A DNA stretch of 64,000 bases from Sphingosinicella sp. YJ22 (lineage in GTDB: Bacteria > Pseudomonadota > Alphaproteobacteria > Sphingomonadales > Sphingomonadaceae): assembly GCF_011320075.1 (NCBI RefSeq), contig NZ_JAANPA010000003.1, positions 43,212-107,211 on the forward strand. Direction: 5' to 3'. The translations under genes were made by a program, and so were the position numbers. Under the pieces are notes generated by a model, which worked only from the letters and a program-made list of their open reading frames with translations, searched no databases and was not told the DNA's origin. How positions within the stretch are numbered: position 1 is the stretch's first letter; every line of letters begins with the position of its first letter. Shown in pieces: positions 18,117 to 26,696 of the stretch.

Positions 18117-18949
18117 TTGAGCCGAAGACGCTTCAGACCGAGGCGGACGTCGCCGGTCATTATGACGAGCTCGACGCGGTCTATCGCGAGATCTGGGGCG
18201 AGCACGTCCATCACGGGCTGTGGCGCAGCGGGCGCGAAAGCGTCGCCGAAGCCACCGATGCGCTGAGCGATCTCGTCGCCGATCGGCTCGGCGCCAAACC
18301 CGGCGACCATCTCGCCGACATCGGCTGCGGCTACGGCGCCACCGCGGCGCGCTTCGCCGGGCGGCTGGGAGTCACCGTCACCGGCTTCACCTTGTCCGAG
18401 GCACAGGCGCGCGTGGCGCGGGCACGGCCGGGCGACCTCGCCTTCCACGTCCGCGACTGGCTCGACAACGGGATGGCGGATGCGACCTTCGACCACGCCT
18501 ATGCGATCGAAAGCACCGAGCACATGATCGACAAGCCCGCCATCTTCCGCGAGGCCGCGCGCACGCTGAAGCCCGGCGGCCGCTTCGTAGTCTGCGCCTG
18601 GCTATCGGAGGATGCGCCGAGCCGCTGGCGTGTGCGCCGCCTGCTCGAGCCGATCTGCCGCGAGGGCCGCCTGCCCGGCCTGGGCACGCGCGGCGAATAT
18701 GAAGGCTGGGCGGCCGCAGCTGGCTTCCGAACGATCGGCTATGAAGACCTCAGCCGTGAGGTGCGCAACACCTGGTCGATCGTCACTCGCCGTCTCGCCG
18801 GCCGGGTGCTCACCAGCGCGCGCTATCGCCGCCTGCTGACGAGCCGCGCCACCCGCAACCGCAGCTTCGCGCTGAGCCTGCCACGCCTGATCCTCGCCTA
18901 CCGCACCGGCGCGATGCGCTACGGCGTCTTCACCTTCGAGACGCGCTAG
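18113..18949 (+). CDS. SAM-dependent methyltransferase (tocopherol/cyclopropane-synthase-like)
   Basis: 278 residues. Class I methyltransferase with motif I ADIGCGYGATAARF (GCGYG at 71-75), and the EHMIDKP and LKPGGRFVVCAW blocks that resemble gamma-tocopherol and sterol/lipid methyltransferases. N-terminal HYDELDAVYREIWG is also of that type. ATGA overlap with the monooxygenase gene. Ends four bases into the convergent MBL gene. Acceptor not identifiable. Confidence 0.8.
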   Translation: MIEPKTLQTEADVAGHYDELDAVYREIWGEHVHHGLWRSGRESVAEATDALSDLVADRLGAKPGDHLADIGCGYGATAARFAGRLGVTVTGFTLSEAQARVARARPGDLAFHVRDWLDNGMADATFDHAYAIESTEHMIDKPAIFREAARTLKPGGRFVVCAWLSEDAPSRWRVRRLLEPICREGRLPGLGTRGEYEGWAAAAGFRTIGYEDLSREVRNTWSIVTRRLAGRVLTSARYRRLLTSRATRNRSFALSLPRLILAYRTGAMRYGVFTFETR

Positions 18950-20409
18950 GCCTGGTAGGCGACATATTCGACATAGAGGTCGTTGTCCTCGTCGAGCCTG
19001 TCGCGAAAATCGGGATCGCGCCCGAGGGCATCGATATCGGGATCCTCTTTCCACAAGCGGTCGCCGCGGATCAGCCGCCCCCTGGTCCGCTCGAGCAGCG
19101 CTTCCTTGACGTGGCCATAGGGCATCTCCCAGCCCGGCGGGTCCTTGTCCTGCTTGCCCTGCTTGGAGGCGACCGTCTGGTCCGTCGAGCAGGCGGCGAC
19201 CAGCTCCTTATGGGTCATCAGCTCGAGGCCTCGGCCGCGCAAAGTCGCATTGTGACTGCCATGATGGCCGACCTTGTAGAAGCGCGTCCGGCCGAGGACC
19301 TGCTCGGCGGTCAGCTCCTCTCCGTTCACCTTGTAGGTCTGGTCGTGCCACGAGAGCCAGTTGCCGACCTGGGCGTCCGCGGCGAACAGCATGAAGGTGT
19401 CGTCGGGCAGGCGGAAGGCGAGCACCAGGCTGGTGTTGTTGGTGTCGCTGTCGAGCTTGAGGGCGAGCGCTTCGAACGGCTGCAGCCAGGTGGAATCGAT
19501 GCGCCGGTAGCTCTGTTCCTTGCCGTCGCTGTCGAGCGGCGCGAAATAATGGTCCTGGAACCAGTCGCGAACCGGATCCCGGCCCTTCTCTCCGGACTCC
19601 ATCTCCTTGAGGCAGCCGCAATAGCGCGGCGAAAAGGGGGAGGTCTGGCCGGCGGCTTCGGCGCCGCCGTCGAGCGGCATGGAATAGGCAAGGAAGCTTT
19701 CGGCGAGGTAGGTTTCCTTGCCCTCCCCCTTGCTCGGCAGGTCCTTGAACAGCCGCGATTCGCTGCGCGGCGGCGCGAGCACGAGGGCGGGCAGTCCGGT
19801 GCCCGGAACGTCGACCACGTCGCCCGGACCGAGGTAGCGGACCTCGTCCGACTGCGCCTTGAGTTCCTCCATGACGCGCCGGCCGGTGAGACGGCCCTTC
19901 GGGGCAGCGCCGAGGTCGCTGCCGAACGCGGCCGGTGCCGCGTCGTCGTGCGGCCCGATGAAGCCGCCGAGGCCATCCGTGCCTTCGATGTCATGGCCGC
20001 TCGCAGCGAGCGCTACGGCGAAATGGGTGACGGCCTCCTTGCGGTCCTCGAATGCGTCGCGCAGCCCCTCCGCCTGCTTGTCATTCGGGTCCTCGGTCCA
20101 CGCCATCCACAGCTGGCGGAACAGCGGCCGGTCCTTGTCGAGAAGGATCTCCTTCGCCTGGGAAAAGCCGCTGATATGGTCCCAATGTTCGTGCGTCACG
20201 ACGAGGAGATCGACGCTGCCCCCCGCCGTCTCGCGGATGTCTGCGGCGACCTTCTTCATATAGTCCGAGGCGCCGGACACGCCCTGCAGCAGTCCGCAGT
20301 CAATCATGACGTGGCTCTTGGTGCCGTCATCCCGTTCGATGCGGATGAGGAAGCAGTCGCCGAGCAGCTTCTTGTACATGCGCACGACGACCTTGCTGAT
20401 CTCGCTCAT
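18946..20409 (-). CDS. MBL-fold metal-dependent hydrolase (ComEC-like), partner of a gluzincin protease
   Basis: 487 residues. Metallo-beta-lactamase fold with THEHWDH at 72-78 (the metal-binding HxHxDH) and a late HHGSHN at 382-387, as in ComEC-type competence-nuclease domains. No signal peptide or membrane helices, so probably cytoplasmic. A long charged insertion (about 100-330) separates the halves. Its ATG overlaps the stop of the metalloprotease gene by 4 bases, so the two form a coupled cassette. A nuclease or phosphodiesterase role is possible but not shown. Confidence 0.75.
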   Translation of the reverse strand: MSEISKVVVRMYKKLLGDCFLIRIERDDGTKSHVMIDCGLLQGVSGASDYMKKVAADIRETAGGSVDLLVVTHEHWDHISGFSQAKEILLDKDRPLFRQLWMAWTEDPNDKQAEGLRDAFEDRKEAVTHFAVALAASGHDIEGTDGLGGFIGPHDDAAPAAFGSDLGAAPKGRLTGRRVMEELKAQSDEVRYLGPGDVVDVPGTGLPALVLAPPRSESRLFKDLPSKGEGKETYLAESFLAYSMPLDGGAEAAGQTSPFSPRYCGCLKEMESGEKGRDPVRDWFQDHYFAPLDSDGKEQSYRRIDSTWLQPFEALALKLDSDTNNTSLVLAFRLPDDTFMLFAADAQVGNWLSWHDQTYKVNGEELTAEQVLGRTRFYKVGHHGSHNATLRGRGLELMTHKELVAACSTDQTVASKQGKQDKDPPGWEMPYGHVKEALLERTRGRLIRGDRLWKEDPDIDALGRDPDFRDRLDEDNDLYVEYVAYQA

Positions 20410-22469
20410 TGGCCGCTCCTGTGCATGAACGCGAAGGGCTCAGCGTCGACCGGGTCGCAGCGGCCGCGGAAGGTCAGCACCTCCGGATCGCCGCCGAGAT
20501 AGGCGCGCTGCCGCGCAAGCCGGCGCTCGTCGCGGATCGACTTGCGAACGACGCGCCTGACCCGGCCGTCCTTCAGGTCGACGATCAGGGTGGACCCGCC
20601 ACGGAAGACGAAGTCGGGCTTGATCCAGCGCGGGTCGTCGGCCGCCATTGCGCCGGAATCCGCGCGCTGCTGGTCCTCGGCCTTGTAATAAGCGCGCCGC
20701 CGCTGGGTGATCTGGACGATCAATTGGGCGAGCACCTGCCCGTCCGGACCCTGGCGCCGCGACACGCGGACGGTGTGAACCTCGACCTTGGGAACGCCAT
20801 CCGATCCGCGATAGACCGTCGCCGGCGCGCGATCGCCGCGCAGGCAGATGCCGAGCGTCGCCTCCCAGTTGCGGTCGTCCTCGCCGACGAGCCAGGAATG
20901 CACCTTGCGCCGATTGGATTCGACGATGTGCATGGCGAGGTCGCGCAGATTGCGGGCCTCGACCGATCCAGGGTCGAGATAGGCGCGGGCGCCCTCGGGC
21001 GCTTGTTCGTCCGCCGCCTCGCACTCCTTCGGATTGGCGAAGGTCACGCCGAGATGGAGCTGCGAAAGGATCGACGAGAATGACGCGTCGGCGCTCGCTT
21101 CATGACCGGGCGCCCCGTCAGTGGTCTCCCACTTCTCCGGCTCATCCCACAGCAGGCTGTCGATCGAGGTGAAGTGGCTCCCCGGCGCGGTGATGCCACG
21201 CTTGCGGAACGCCTCGGCGAAGGCGACTCGGTAGAGGCGGTCGTCCGAGGGAACGAGGTCGTGGTCGGCGGTGATGATCGCGCGGAGATATTCGCCGAAC
21301 GTCACGTCGACCGGCGGCAGATAGTCGAGCCCGCGGATGCACATGCGCAACACCTGGTCGGCGACCTTCTCCGCCTCGGCGGCGATCCGGCGGACGAGGT
21401 CCGGCGGCATGTGGCTCGATTCTCCCGGCGCGCGGCCGGCGATGCGGAACAGGTCGGCGGTCCGCCGCTCGAAAATGGTCACGAAGGCGTCGAACACTGC
21501 GGCGACCAGGATCTGGCCGCGCTCGTGCGGCTTGGTGATCCCGGCATTGCGGTCGGGTTCGAGACGTTCGTTCTTGGCGAGCTTCTCCTCTTCCTCCTTC
21601 ACCATCCTGAGCGCGAAGCGAAGCGGCCCCTCGCGCCCGGTGGCGCGGCCGAACTGCTGCGCCAGCCCGTTGAGCAGGCTGACCGAGCGCATCGTTCCGC
21701 CCGACTTGGCGAGTTCGTGCTCGATGACCGGCCGCACCGTGAACTTTCGGAACAGGGCGACAAGGTCCGCGAACGCCTCGTGAAAGGCGAGCGCGTCCGG
21801 GTTGCAGGATTCGATCGAGCGCGGCCACATGCCGTGGAGGATGGCATGGGCGGTCTCATGGGCGACGATGTCCTGCGACAGGCAGGTGAACACCCAGTCG
21901 CCGCCGGTGCCGTCGCGCGCCGGCTTGCCGCGAAAGTAACCGAACAGCAAAGCCGCCTTGCGGGGGCTGTAATAGGCGTTCGCCTCGCGCATCGCGTGCG
22001 GATAGACGCGCAGCCGCTTCACGTGCGCGCGGAAACGCGCGCTGGAGTCCTGCGCCTTCGGGTCGCCCTCGCGCATCCAGAAGACCGGCCTGCCGAGCGC
22101 CCGCTCGAAATCGCGAATGGTCTTCATCGCCACGGCGAAGACCATCTGCTGATGGAATTGAGGATTGCCGTCGGACGGTGCGAAGCCGTTCTGCGCCAGC
22201 AGATGAGGATTGTTGAGATCGACCGGCGGATAGAAGCAGCCGCTCGCCGCGTCATAATCGACGACTTCGAGATAGTCGTTGACCGGCCCCACATCGAGCG
22301 GCCCTTCCCAGCTTCCTTCCCACGGAAGCTGGATCATCGCGTCATTGACCACCGCAGTGTCGAGATTGAGCGACGCCTGAGGATCAAATGCATAGACGCG
22401 CAAGCAACGCTGGGCCGGCGTGGGGATGTTGACCTTGGCGGATTCGGCCCATTCGCTTGCAGAGGTCAT
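20406..22469 (-). CDS. Large gluzincin-type zinc metalloprotease, uncharacterised
   Basis: 687 residues, no signal peptide. Central zinc motif HETAH (H204, E205, H208), followed by HEAFADLVALF with E231 as probable third ligand and D235 supporting, the M4/gluzincin arrangement. A ~200-residue N-terminal region and a ~400-residue C-terminal region match nothing I recognise; the C-terminus is rich in Arg/Lys. Directly precedes and overlaps the MBL-fold gene. A cytoplasmic protease coupled to an MBL hydrolase is unusual in primary metabolism and resembles two-gene conflict or stress cassettes, but that is inference. Confidence 0.7.
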   Translation of the reverse strand: MTSASEWAESAKVNIPTPAQRCLRVYAFDPQASLNLDTAVVNDAMIQLPWEGSWEGPLDVGPVNDYLEVVDYDAASGCFYPPVDLNNPHLLAQNGFAPSDGNPQFHQQMVFAVAMKTIRDFERALGRPVFWMREGDPKAQDSSARFRAHVKRLRVYPHAMREANAYYSPRKAALLFGYFRGKPARDGTGGDWVFTCLSQDIVAHETAHAILHGMWPRSIESCNPDALAFHEAFADLVALFRKFTVRPVIEHELAKSGGTMRSVSLLNGLAQQFGRATGREGPLRFALRMVKEEEEKLAKNERLEPDRNAGITKPHERGQILVAAVFDAFVTIFERRTADLFRIAGRAPGESSHMPPDLVRRIAAEAEKVADQVLRMCIRGLDYLPPVDVTFGEYLRAIITADHDLVPSDDRLYRVAFAEAFRKRGITAPGSHFTSIDSLLWDEPEKWETTDGAPGHEASADASFSSILSQLHLGVTFANPKECEAADEQAPEGARAYLDPGSVEARNLRDLAMHIVESNRRKVHSWLVGEDDRNWEATLGICLRGDRAPATVYRGSDGVPKVEVHTVRVSRRQGPDGQVLAQLIVQITQRRRAYYKAEDQQRADSGAMAADDPRWIKPDFVFRGGSTLIVDLKDGRVRRVVRKSIRDERRLARQRAYLGGDPEVLTFRGRCDPVDAEPFAFMHRSGQ

Positions 22470-22542
22470 GACGGCGTCCCCCCTCCGAAGAGCGCCCCGA
22501 GTCGCTCATCTTAGGCTATTGGGAGAGGGTACGCCTTTGCCC

Positions 22543-22570
22543 GGCCTCGACAACCGGAATTGTCGGCCTC
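22543..22570. other. Small hairpin in the gap before the gluzincin gene
   Basis: CGACAA (22548-22553) pairs with TTGTCG (22560-22565) around CCGGAA, with flanking GGCC sequences. It lies between the stop of the 59-residue protein and the start of the metalloprotease gene. Could be a weak terminator; there is no T-run. Confidence 0.3.
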
Positions 22571-22591
22571 AACTCTTGAGGGAGGAGCGGC

Positions 22592-22771
22592 TCAGTCGCC
22601 GCCGCCGCAGTCGCTCCCGCAGCCGCTGTCCGAGCCGCCATCGCTGTCCCAGCTGTCGCTGCTGTCCCCGTCATATGAGGAATCGCGGCGATGACCCTTC
22701 CCCTTCTTCGCGGACACCAGCACGATCAACGCAATGCCGGCGAAGATCGCCACGACGATCACGACTTCCAT
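22592..22771 (-). CDS. 59-residue single-span protein with Ser/Asp/Gly/Cys-rich tail
   Basis: ATG at 22771 (AGGA upstream) opens with a transmembrane helix (VVIVVAIFAGIALIVLVSA), then Lys/Arg, then a low-complexity tail of Ser, Asp and Gly ending in GCGSDCGGGD. Small proteins with one helix and a Cys-Gly-rich acidic tail are common in bacteria but have no known role; the tail could bind metal. 16 bases downstream of glmS on the same strand. Confidence 0.6.
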   Translation of the reverse strand: MEVVIVVAIFAGIALIVLVSAKKGKGHRRDSSYDGDSSDSWDSDGGSDSGCGSDCGGGD

Positions 22772-22787
22772 TTGCGGTCCTACCCCC

Positions 22788-24611
22788 TCATTCGACAGTG
22801 ACGCTCTTGGCGAGGTTGCGCGGCTGGTCGACGTCCGTCCCCTTCGCGACCGCCACATGATAGGCCAGGAGCTGCACCGGGATCGCATAGACCAGGGGCG
22901 CGATCAACGGATGCACCTTGGGCATCTCGATCGTCGCCATCGCGTCGCCGCCGGCCTGGGCGATTCCGTCGGAGTCGGAGATCAGCACGACCTTGGCGCC
23001 GCGCGCCTGCGCCTCCTGCATGTTGCTGACGGTCTTGTCGAACAGCGGCCCCGACGGCGCGATCACGATCAGCGGCACCGCTTCGTCAATGAGGGCGATC
23101 GGCCCGTGCTTCATCTCGCCGGAGGCATAGCCCTCGGCATGGATGTAGCTGATCTCCTTGAGCTTGAGTGCGCCTTCGAGCGCCATCGGATAATCCGGGC
23201 CGCGGCCGAGATAGAGGACGTCGCGGGCCGAGGCGATGGTGTGCGCCATCCGCTCGATCTCGGCGTCATGGGCGAGCGCGGCGCTCATCGCCGCCGGCGC
23301 CTCGCTCAGATGCTGGACGATGTCGTGCTCGTCGGCCGCCGGAAGCTTGCCCTTGGCGCGCGCCAGGTTGGCGGCGAGCGCCGCCATCACCGCCAGCTGG
23401 CAGGTGAACGCCTTGGTCGAGGCGACTCCGATCTCCGGCCCGGCGTGGGTCGAGAGCAGCAGGTCGACCTCGCGCGCCATCGAGCTGGTCGGCACGTTGA
23501 TGATCCCGGCGGTGGTGACCCCGTTGGCCTTCATGTGCCGGAGCGCCGCGAGCGTATCGGCGGTCTCGCCCGACTGCGACACCACGATTCCGAGCGTGTT
23601 CGGAAGCAGGATCGGGTCGCGGTAGCGATATTCGGACGCGACATCGACTTCGACCGGAAGCCGGGCGAACTGCTCGATCCAATATTTGCCGATCATCCCG
23701 ACATAGGAGGCGGTGCCGCAGGCGACGATCGCCACCCGCTCGACGGTGGCGAGGTCGAAATCCATGTCGGGCAGCGCCACGCATTGCTCGAGCGGGCGGA
23801 GATACGACTGCAGCGTCTGGGCGACCACGACCGGCTGCTCGTAAATTTCCTTCTGCATGAAATGGCGGTGATTGCCCTTGGACATGAGCTGGCCCGACGC
23901 GCCGCTGTTGACGATCGGCCGCTCGACCCGCTGGTTGGCCTGGTCGTAGATCTCGACACCGTCCCGCCCAACCGCGACCCAGTCGCCTTCCTCCAGATAG
24001 GCGATGCGCTGGGTGAGCGGCGCCAGGGCCAGCGCATCGGAGCCGAGATAATTCTCGCCTTCGCCGTAGCCGACGGTGAGCGGTGCGCCAAGGCGGGCGC
24101 CGATCAGCAGGTCGGGATCGCTGCGGAACATGACCGCGAGCGCGAACGCCCCGTGAAGGCGCGGCAGCACCGCGGCGATCGCCTCGCGCGGACTCTTCCC
24201 CGCGTCGATCTCGCGCGCGATCAGGTGGGCGACGACCTCGCTGTCGGTCTGACTCGCGAAGGTCGCTCCGGTGGCGATCAGTTCATCCCTGAGCGGCTTG
24301 AAATTCTCGATGATGCCGTTGTGGACCAGGCTCACGTCGCCGACGATGTGCGGGTGGGCATTGTCCTCGGTCGGCGCACCGTGAGTCGCCCAACGAGTGT
24401 GGGCGATGCCGGTGTCGCCGTCGAGCGGCGCCTCGCGAAGCTTGGCGGCGAGGTTCTTGAGCTTGCCCGGCGCCCGCCGCCGCTCGATCGCGCCGTCGAC
24501 GATGGTGGCGATGCCCGCCGAATCATAACCGCGATATTCGAGCCGCTTGAGCCCCTCCAGAAGCCGCTCCGCAACCGGCTCCGCGCCGACGATTCCGATG
24601 ATGCCGCACAT
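22788..24611 (-). CDS. glmS: Glutamine-fructose-6-phosphate aminotransferase (isomerizing)
   Basis: 607 residues. First step of UDP-N-acetylglucosamine synthesis. N-terminal glutaminase domain with nucleophile Cys2 (MCGIIGIVG), RWATHGAP and GNG-like HNGIIENF blocks; two SIS sugar-isomerase domains (SQSGETADTLAAL, STKAFTCQ); and C-terminal KSVTVE. Separated from glmU by the VapBC module, although glmU and glmS are often adjacent. Confidence 0.97.
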   Translation of the reverse strand: MCGIIGIVGAEPVAERLLEGLKRLEYRGYDSAGIATIVDGAIERRRAPGKLKNLAAKLREAPLDGDTGIAHTRWATHGAPTEDNAHPHIVGDVSLVHNGIIENFKPLRDELIATGATFASQTDSEVVAHLIAREIDAGKSPREAIAAVLPRLHGAFALAVMFRSDPDLLIGARLGAPLTVGYGEGENYLGSDALALAPLTQRIAYLEEGDWVAVGRDGVEIYDQANQRVERPIVNSGASGQLMSKGNHRHFMQKEIYEQPVVVAQTLQSYLRPLEQCVALPDMDFDLATVERVAIVACGTASYVGMIGKYWIEQFARLPVEVDVASEYRYRDPILLPNTLGIVVSQSGETADTLAALRHMKANGVTTAGIINVPTSSMAREVDLLLSTHAGPEIGVASTKAFTCQLAVMAALAANLARAKGKLPAADEHDIVQHLSEAPAAMSAALAHDAEIERMAHTIASARDVLYLGRGPDYPMALEGALKLKEISYIHAEGYASGEMKHGPIALIDEAVPLIVIAPSGPLFDKTVSNMQEAQARGAKVVLISDSDGIAQAGGDAMATIEMPKVHPLIAPLVYAIPVQLLAYHVAVAKGTDVDQPRNLAKSVTVE

Positions 24612-24627
24612 GCAGTCGTTCTTTCCT

Positions 24628-24993
24628 TCAGAGCCTGTAGGGGACCCGAATTCCCGGCATGTTGACCGGAAAATCCTTGGTGTTGCGGGTGACGAGGATC
24701 GCCCCGTTAACCTGAGCCGTGGCGAGAATGTAGGCGTCGAGCAACTTCATCCTCGTTCGATGGCGAATATCCGCGGCCGCAGTCGCGATGCGCGCGTCCA
24801 ACTCGACGATCTCGAACGGCGCAATCAGATCGCGGACCATATCGCGCTGCTCCAGCGGTTCGCCCGCGAGGACTTCCGTCCATACGATGCGGCTTATCCG
24901 GTGGCGGGGATAGCGTGACAACTCCTCCTTGGCTTGAGGGGTACGCCTGAGCCAATCGATGACGATGTTGGAATCAAAAAACGGATCTGACAC
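24628..24993 (-). CDS. PIN-domain toxin (VapC family)
   Basis: 121 residues. PIN-domain ribonuclease with the expected acidic residues: D7 (FFDSN), E40 (WTEVL), D86 (LLDAYI), and D107 (NTKDF). Family members cleave specific RNAs, often tRNAs. Lies 3 bases downstream of its antitoxin and 16 bases before glmS in the same direction. Confidence 0.88.
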   Translation of the reverse strand: MSDPFFDSNIVIDWLRRTPQAKEELSRYPRHRISRIVWTEVLAGEPLEQRDMVRDLIAPFEIVELDARIATAAADIRHRTRMKLLDAYILATAQVNGAILVTRNTKDFPVNMPGIRVPYRL

Positions 24994-24996
24994 GCG

Positions 24997-25245
24997 TCAG
25001 AGGTCTTCGTAAGGCGTGCGATCTTCGCGAATGGCCCGCTGATATTCGACCCCGTCTCCGATATCGGTCCGATCGGCCCAATAGCCGTAGCCCCGTTCGA
25101 TCCAGTCCTTGTCGGCGGCTCTCTGCACCAGATACAGCTTGACCGCATCACGGATCGCCGCAGCCCGGGAGCGCTTGTCCTTGGCCGCCAGGGCGTCGAG
25201 CTTTTCGACGTCCTCGTCAGGTATGTCCGTCAGGATTCGAGCCAT
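24997..25245 (-). CDS. Ribbon-helix-helix antitoxin (VapB/CopG-like)
   Basis: 82 residues. The N-terminus (MARILTDIPDEDVEKLDAL... RSRAAAIRDAVKLYL) is a ribbon-helix-helix DNA-binding domain; the acidic/aromatic C-terminus (DWIERGYGYWADR...) would bind and inhibit the PIN toxin. Preceded by a perfect palindrome (25255-25277) that fits an autoregulatory operator. Confidence 0.85.
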   Translation of the reverse strand: MARILTDIPDEDVEKLDALAAKDKRSRAAAIRDAVKLYLVQRAADKDWIERGYGYWADRTDIGDGVEYQRAIREDRTPYEDL

Positions 25246-25254
25246 GATGATATA

Positions 25255-25277
25255 CTGATATCATATCATGATATCAG
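25255..25277. promoter_or_regulatory. Palindromic operator of the VapBC-type module
   Basis: Perfect inverted repeat CTGATATCAT / ATGATATCAG with a 3-base centre, plus additional TGATAT half-sites toward the antitoxin start at 25245. The strongly AT-rich patch contrasts with the GC-rich surroundings. Ribbon-helix-helix antitoxins bind tandem sites of this kind to repress their operon. It sits just 2 bases downstream of the glmU stop. Confidence 0.75.
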
Positions 25278-25278
25278 A

Positions 25279-26634
25279 TCAAGCCTTGTTCTTCTTCGCC
25301 AACATCTTGTCGCGGAAGCGCTTGGCCCAGCCCGAATGGGCTTCCTGCCTGCCGCGGGCGACGGCGAGCGCGTCGCCCTCGACGTCGCGGGTGACGACGC
25401 TTCCCGCCCCAACAATGGCGCCGGGGCCCACGCTGACCGGCGCCACCAGGGCGGTGTTGGAGCCGATGAAAGCGCCCTCGCCGATCGACGTGCCATATTT
25501 GAAGAAGCCGTCATAATTGCAGGTGATGGTGCCGGCGCCGACATTGGCCTTCGCGCCGACCTCGACGTCGCCGAGATAGGTGAGGTGGTTGGCCTTGGCG
25601 CCCTTCCCCAGCTTCGCCTTCTTGGTCTCGACGAAATTGCCGATCTTGCTGTCCGGGCCGAGCTCGGTGCCGGGCCTCAGCCGCGCATAGGGACCGACCT
25701 CCGCCCCAGCGCCGATCGTCGCGCCCTCGATATGGCTGAACGCGCGGATCCGCACACGCTCGCCGACGGTCACGCCGGGACCGAAGAAGACATTGGGCTC
25801 GATCGTCACGTCGCGGGCGATCCTGGTATCGTGCGCGAACCACACCGTCTCCGGAGCGACCAGCGACACGCCGGCGTCCATCATCTCGGCGCGGCGGCGC
25901 TGCTGCCAGGCCGCCTCCAGCCCCGCCAGCTCCGCGCGGCTGTTGACCCCGGCCACTTCCGCCTCGCTGGTCTCGACGACCACCGAGCGGCGCCCGGCGG
26001 CGGCGGCGAGCATGACGATGTCGGGAAGGTAATATTCCCCCGCGGCATTGTCGTTGCCGACGCGGGCGAGCAGCGGCCACAGGTCGGCGGCGCGAACCGC
26101 CATCATGCCGGAGTTACACAGGTCGACGAGCCGCTCCCCCTCGCTCGCGTCCTTGTGCTCGACCATCTTGGTGATGGTGCCGTCGCCGTCTGCGATGATC
26201 CGGCCGTAGCGAAGCGTGTCCGCCGGGCGGAAACCCAGGACCACAGCAGCGGGCGAATCGTCGCCGGCGAGGCGGTCCAGCATCTGCCGCATCGTCGCAG
26301 TGCTGACGAGCGGAACGTCGCCGTAAAGGATGAGCACGTCGCCATCGAATTCGGCGAGCGCGCTTTCGGCCTGCTGCACCGCATGGGCGGTGCCGAGCTG
26401 CGGCTCCTGCACCGCGACCGTTCCGCCATGCTTCTGGACAAGCGGCTCGACCTGCTCGCGGCCACTTCCGACGACGACCACCGTCTCGTGGCCGCCCAGC
26501 GCCTCGACGCTCGCAATCAGATGCTCGAGCATCGGCCGGCCGGCCAGGGAGTGAAGAACCTTGTGAAGGTCGGACTTCATCCGGGTGCCCTTGCCGGCGG
26601 CGAGGATGATGGCTGCGACGGGTCGATCGGTCAT
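25279..26634 (-). CDS. glmU: Bifunctional UDP-GlcNAc pyrophosphorylase / GlcN-1-P acetyltransferase
   Basis: 451 residues. N-terminal uridylyltransferase domain with ILAAGKGTRMKSDLHKVLH (residues 10-28 region), then a left-handed beta-helix acetyltransferase domain (hexapeptide repeats, ETKKAKLGKGAKANHLTYLGD, NYDGFFKYGTSIG). Supplies UDP-N-acetylglucosamine for peptidoglycan and lipid A. Divergent from gph with 62 bases between starts. Confidence 0.96.
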   Translation of the reverse strand: MTDRPVAAIILAAGKGTRMKSDLHKVLHSLAGRPMLEHLIASVEALGGHETVVVVGSGREQVEPLVQKHGGTVAVQEPQLGTAHAVQQAESALAEFDGDVLILYGDVPLVSTATMRQMLDRLAGDDSPAAVVLGFRPADTLRYGRIIADGDGTITKMVEHKDASEGERLVDLCNSGMMAVRAADLWPLLARVGNDNAAGEYYLPDIVMLAAAAGRRSVVVETSEAEVAGVNSRAELAGLEAAWQQRRRAEMMDAGVSLVAPETVWFAHDTRIARDVTIEPNVFFGPGVTVGERVRIRAFSHIEGATIGAGAEVGPYARLRPGTELGPDSKIGNFVETKKAKLGKGAKANHLTYLGDVEVGAKANVGAGTITCNYDGFFKYGTSIGEGAFIGSNTALVAPVSVGPGAIVGAGSVVTRDVEGDALAVARGRQEAHSGWAKRFRDKMLAKKNKA

Positions 26635-26696
26635 GACCCGCGCATTGGCATGCCGCCCTTGCGATTTCCAGACGCTCGCACCTAAGCGCCTCGGTC

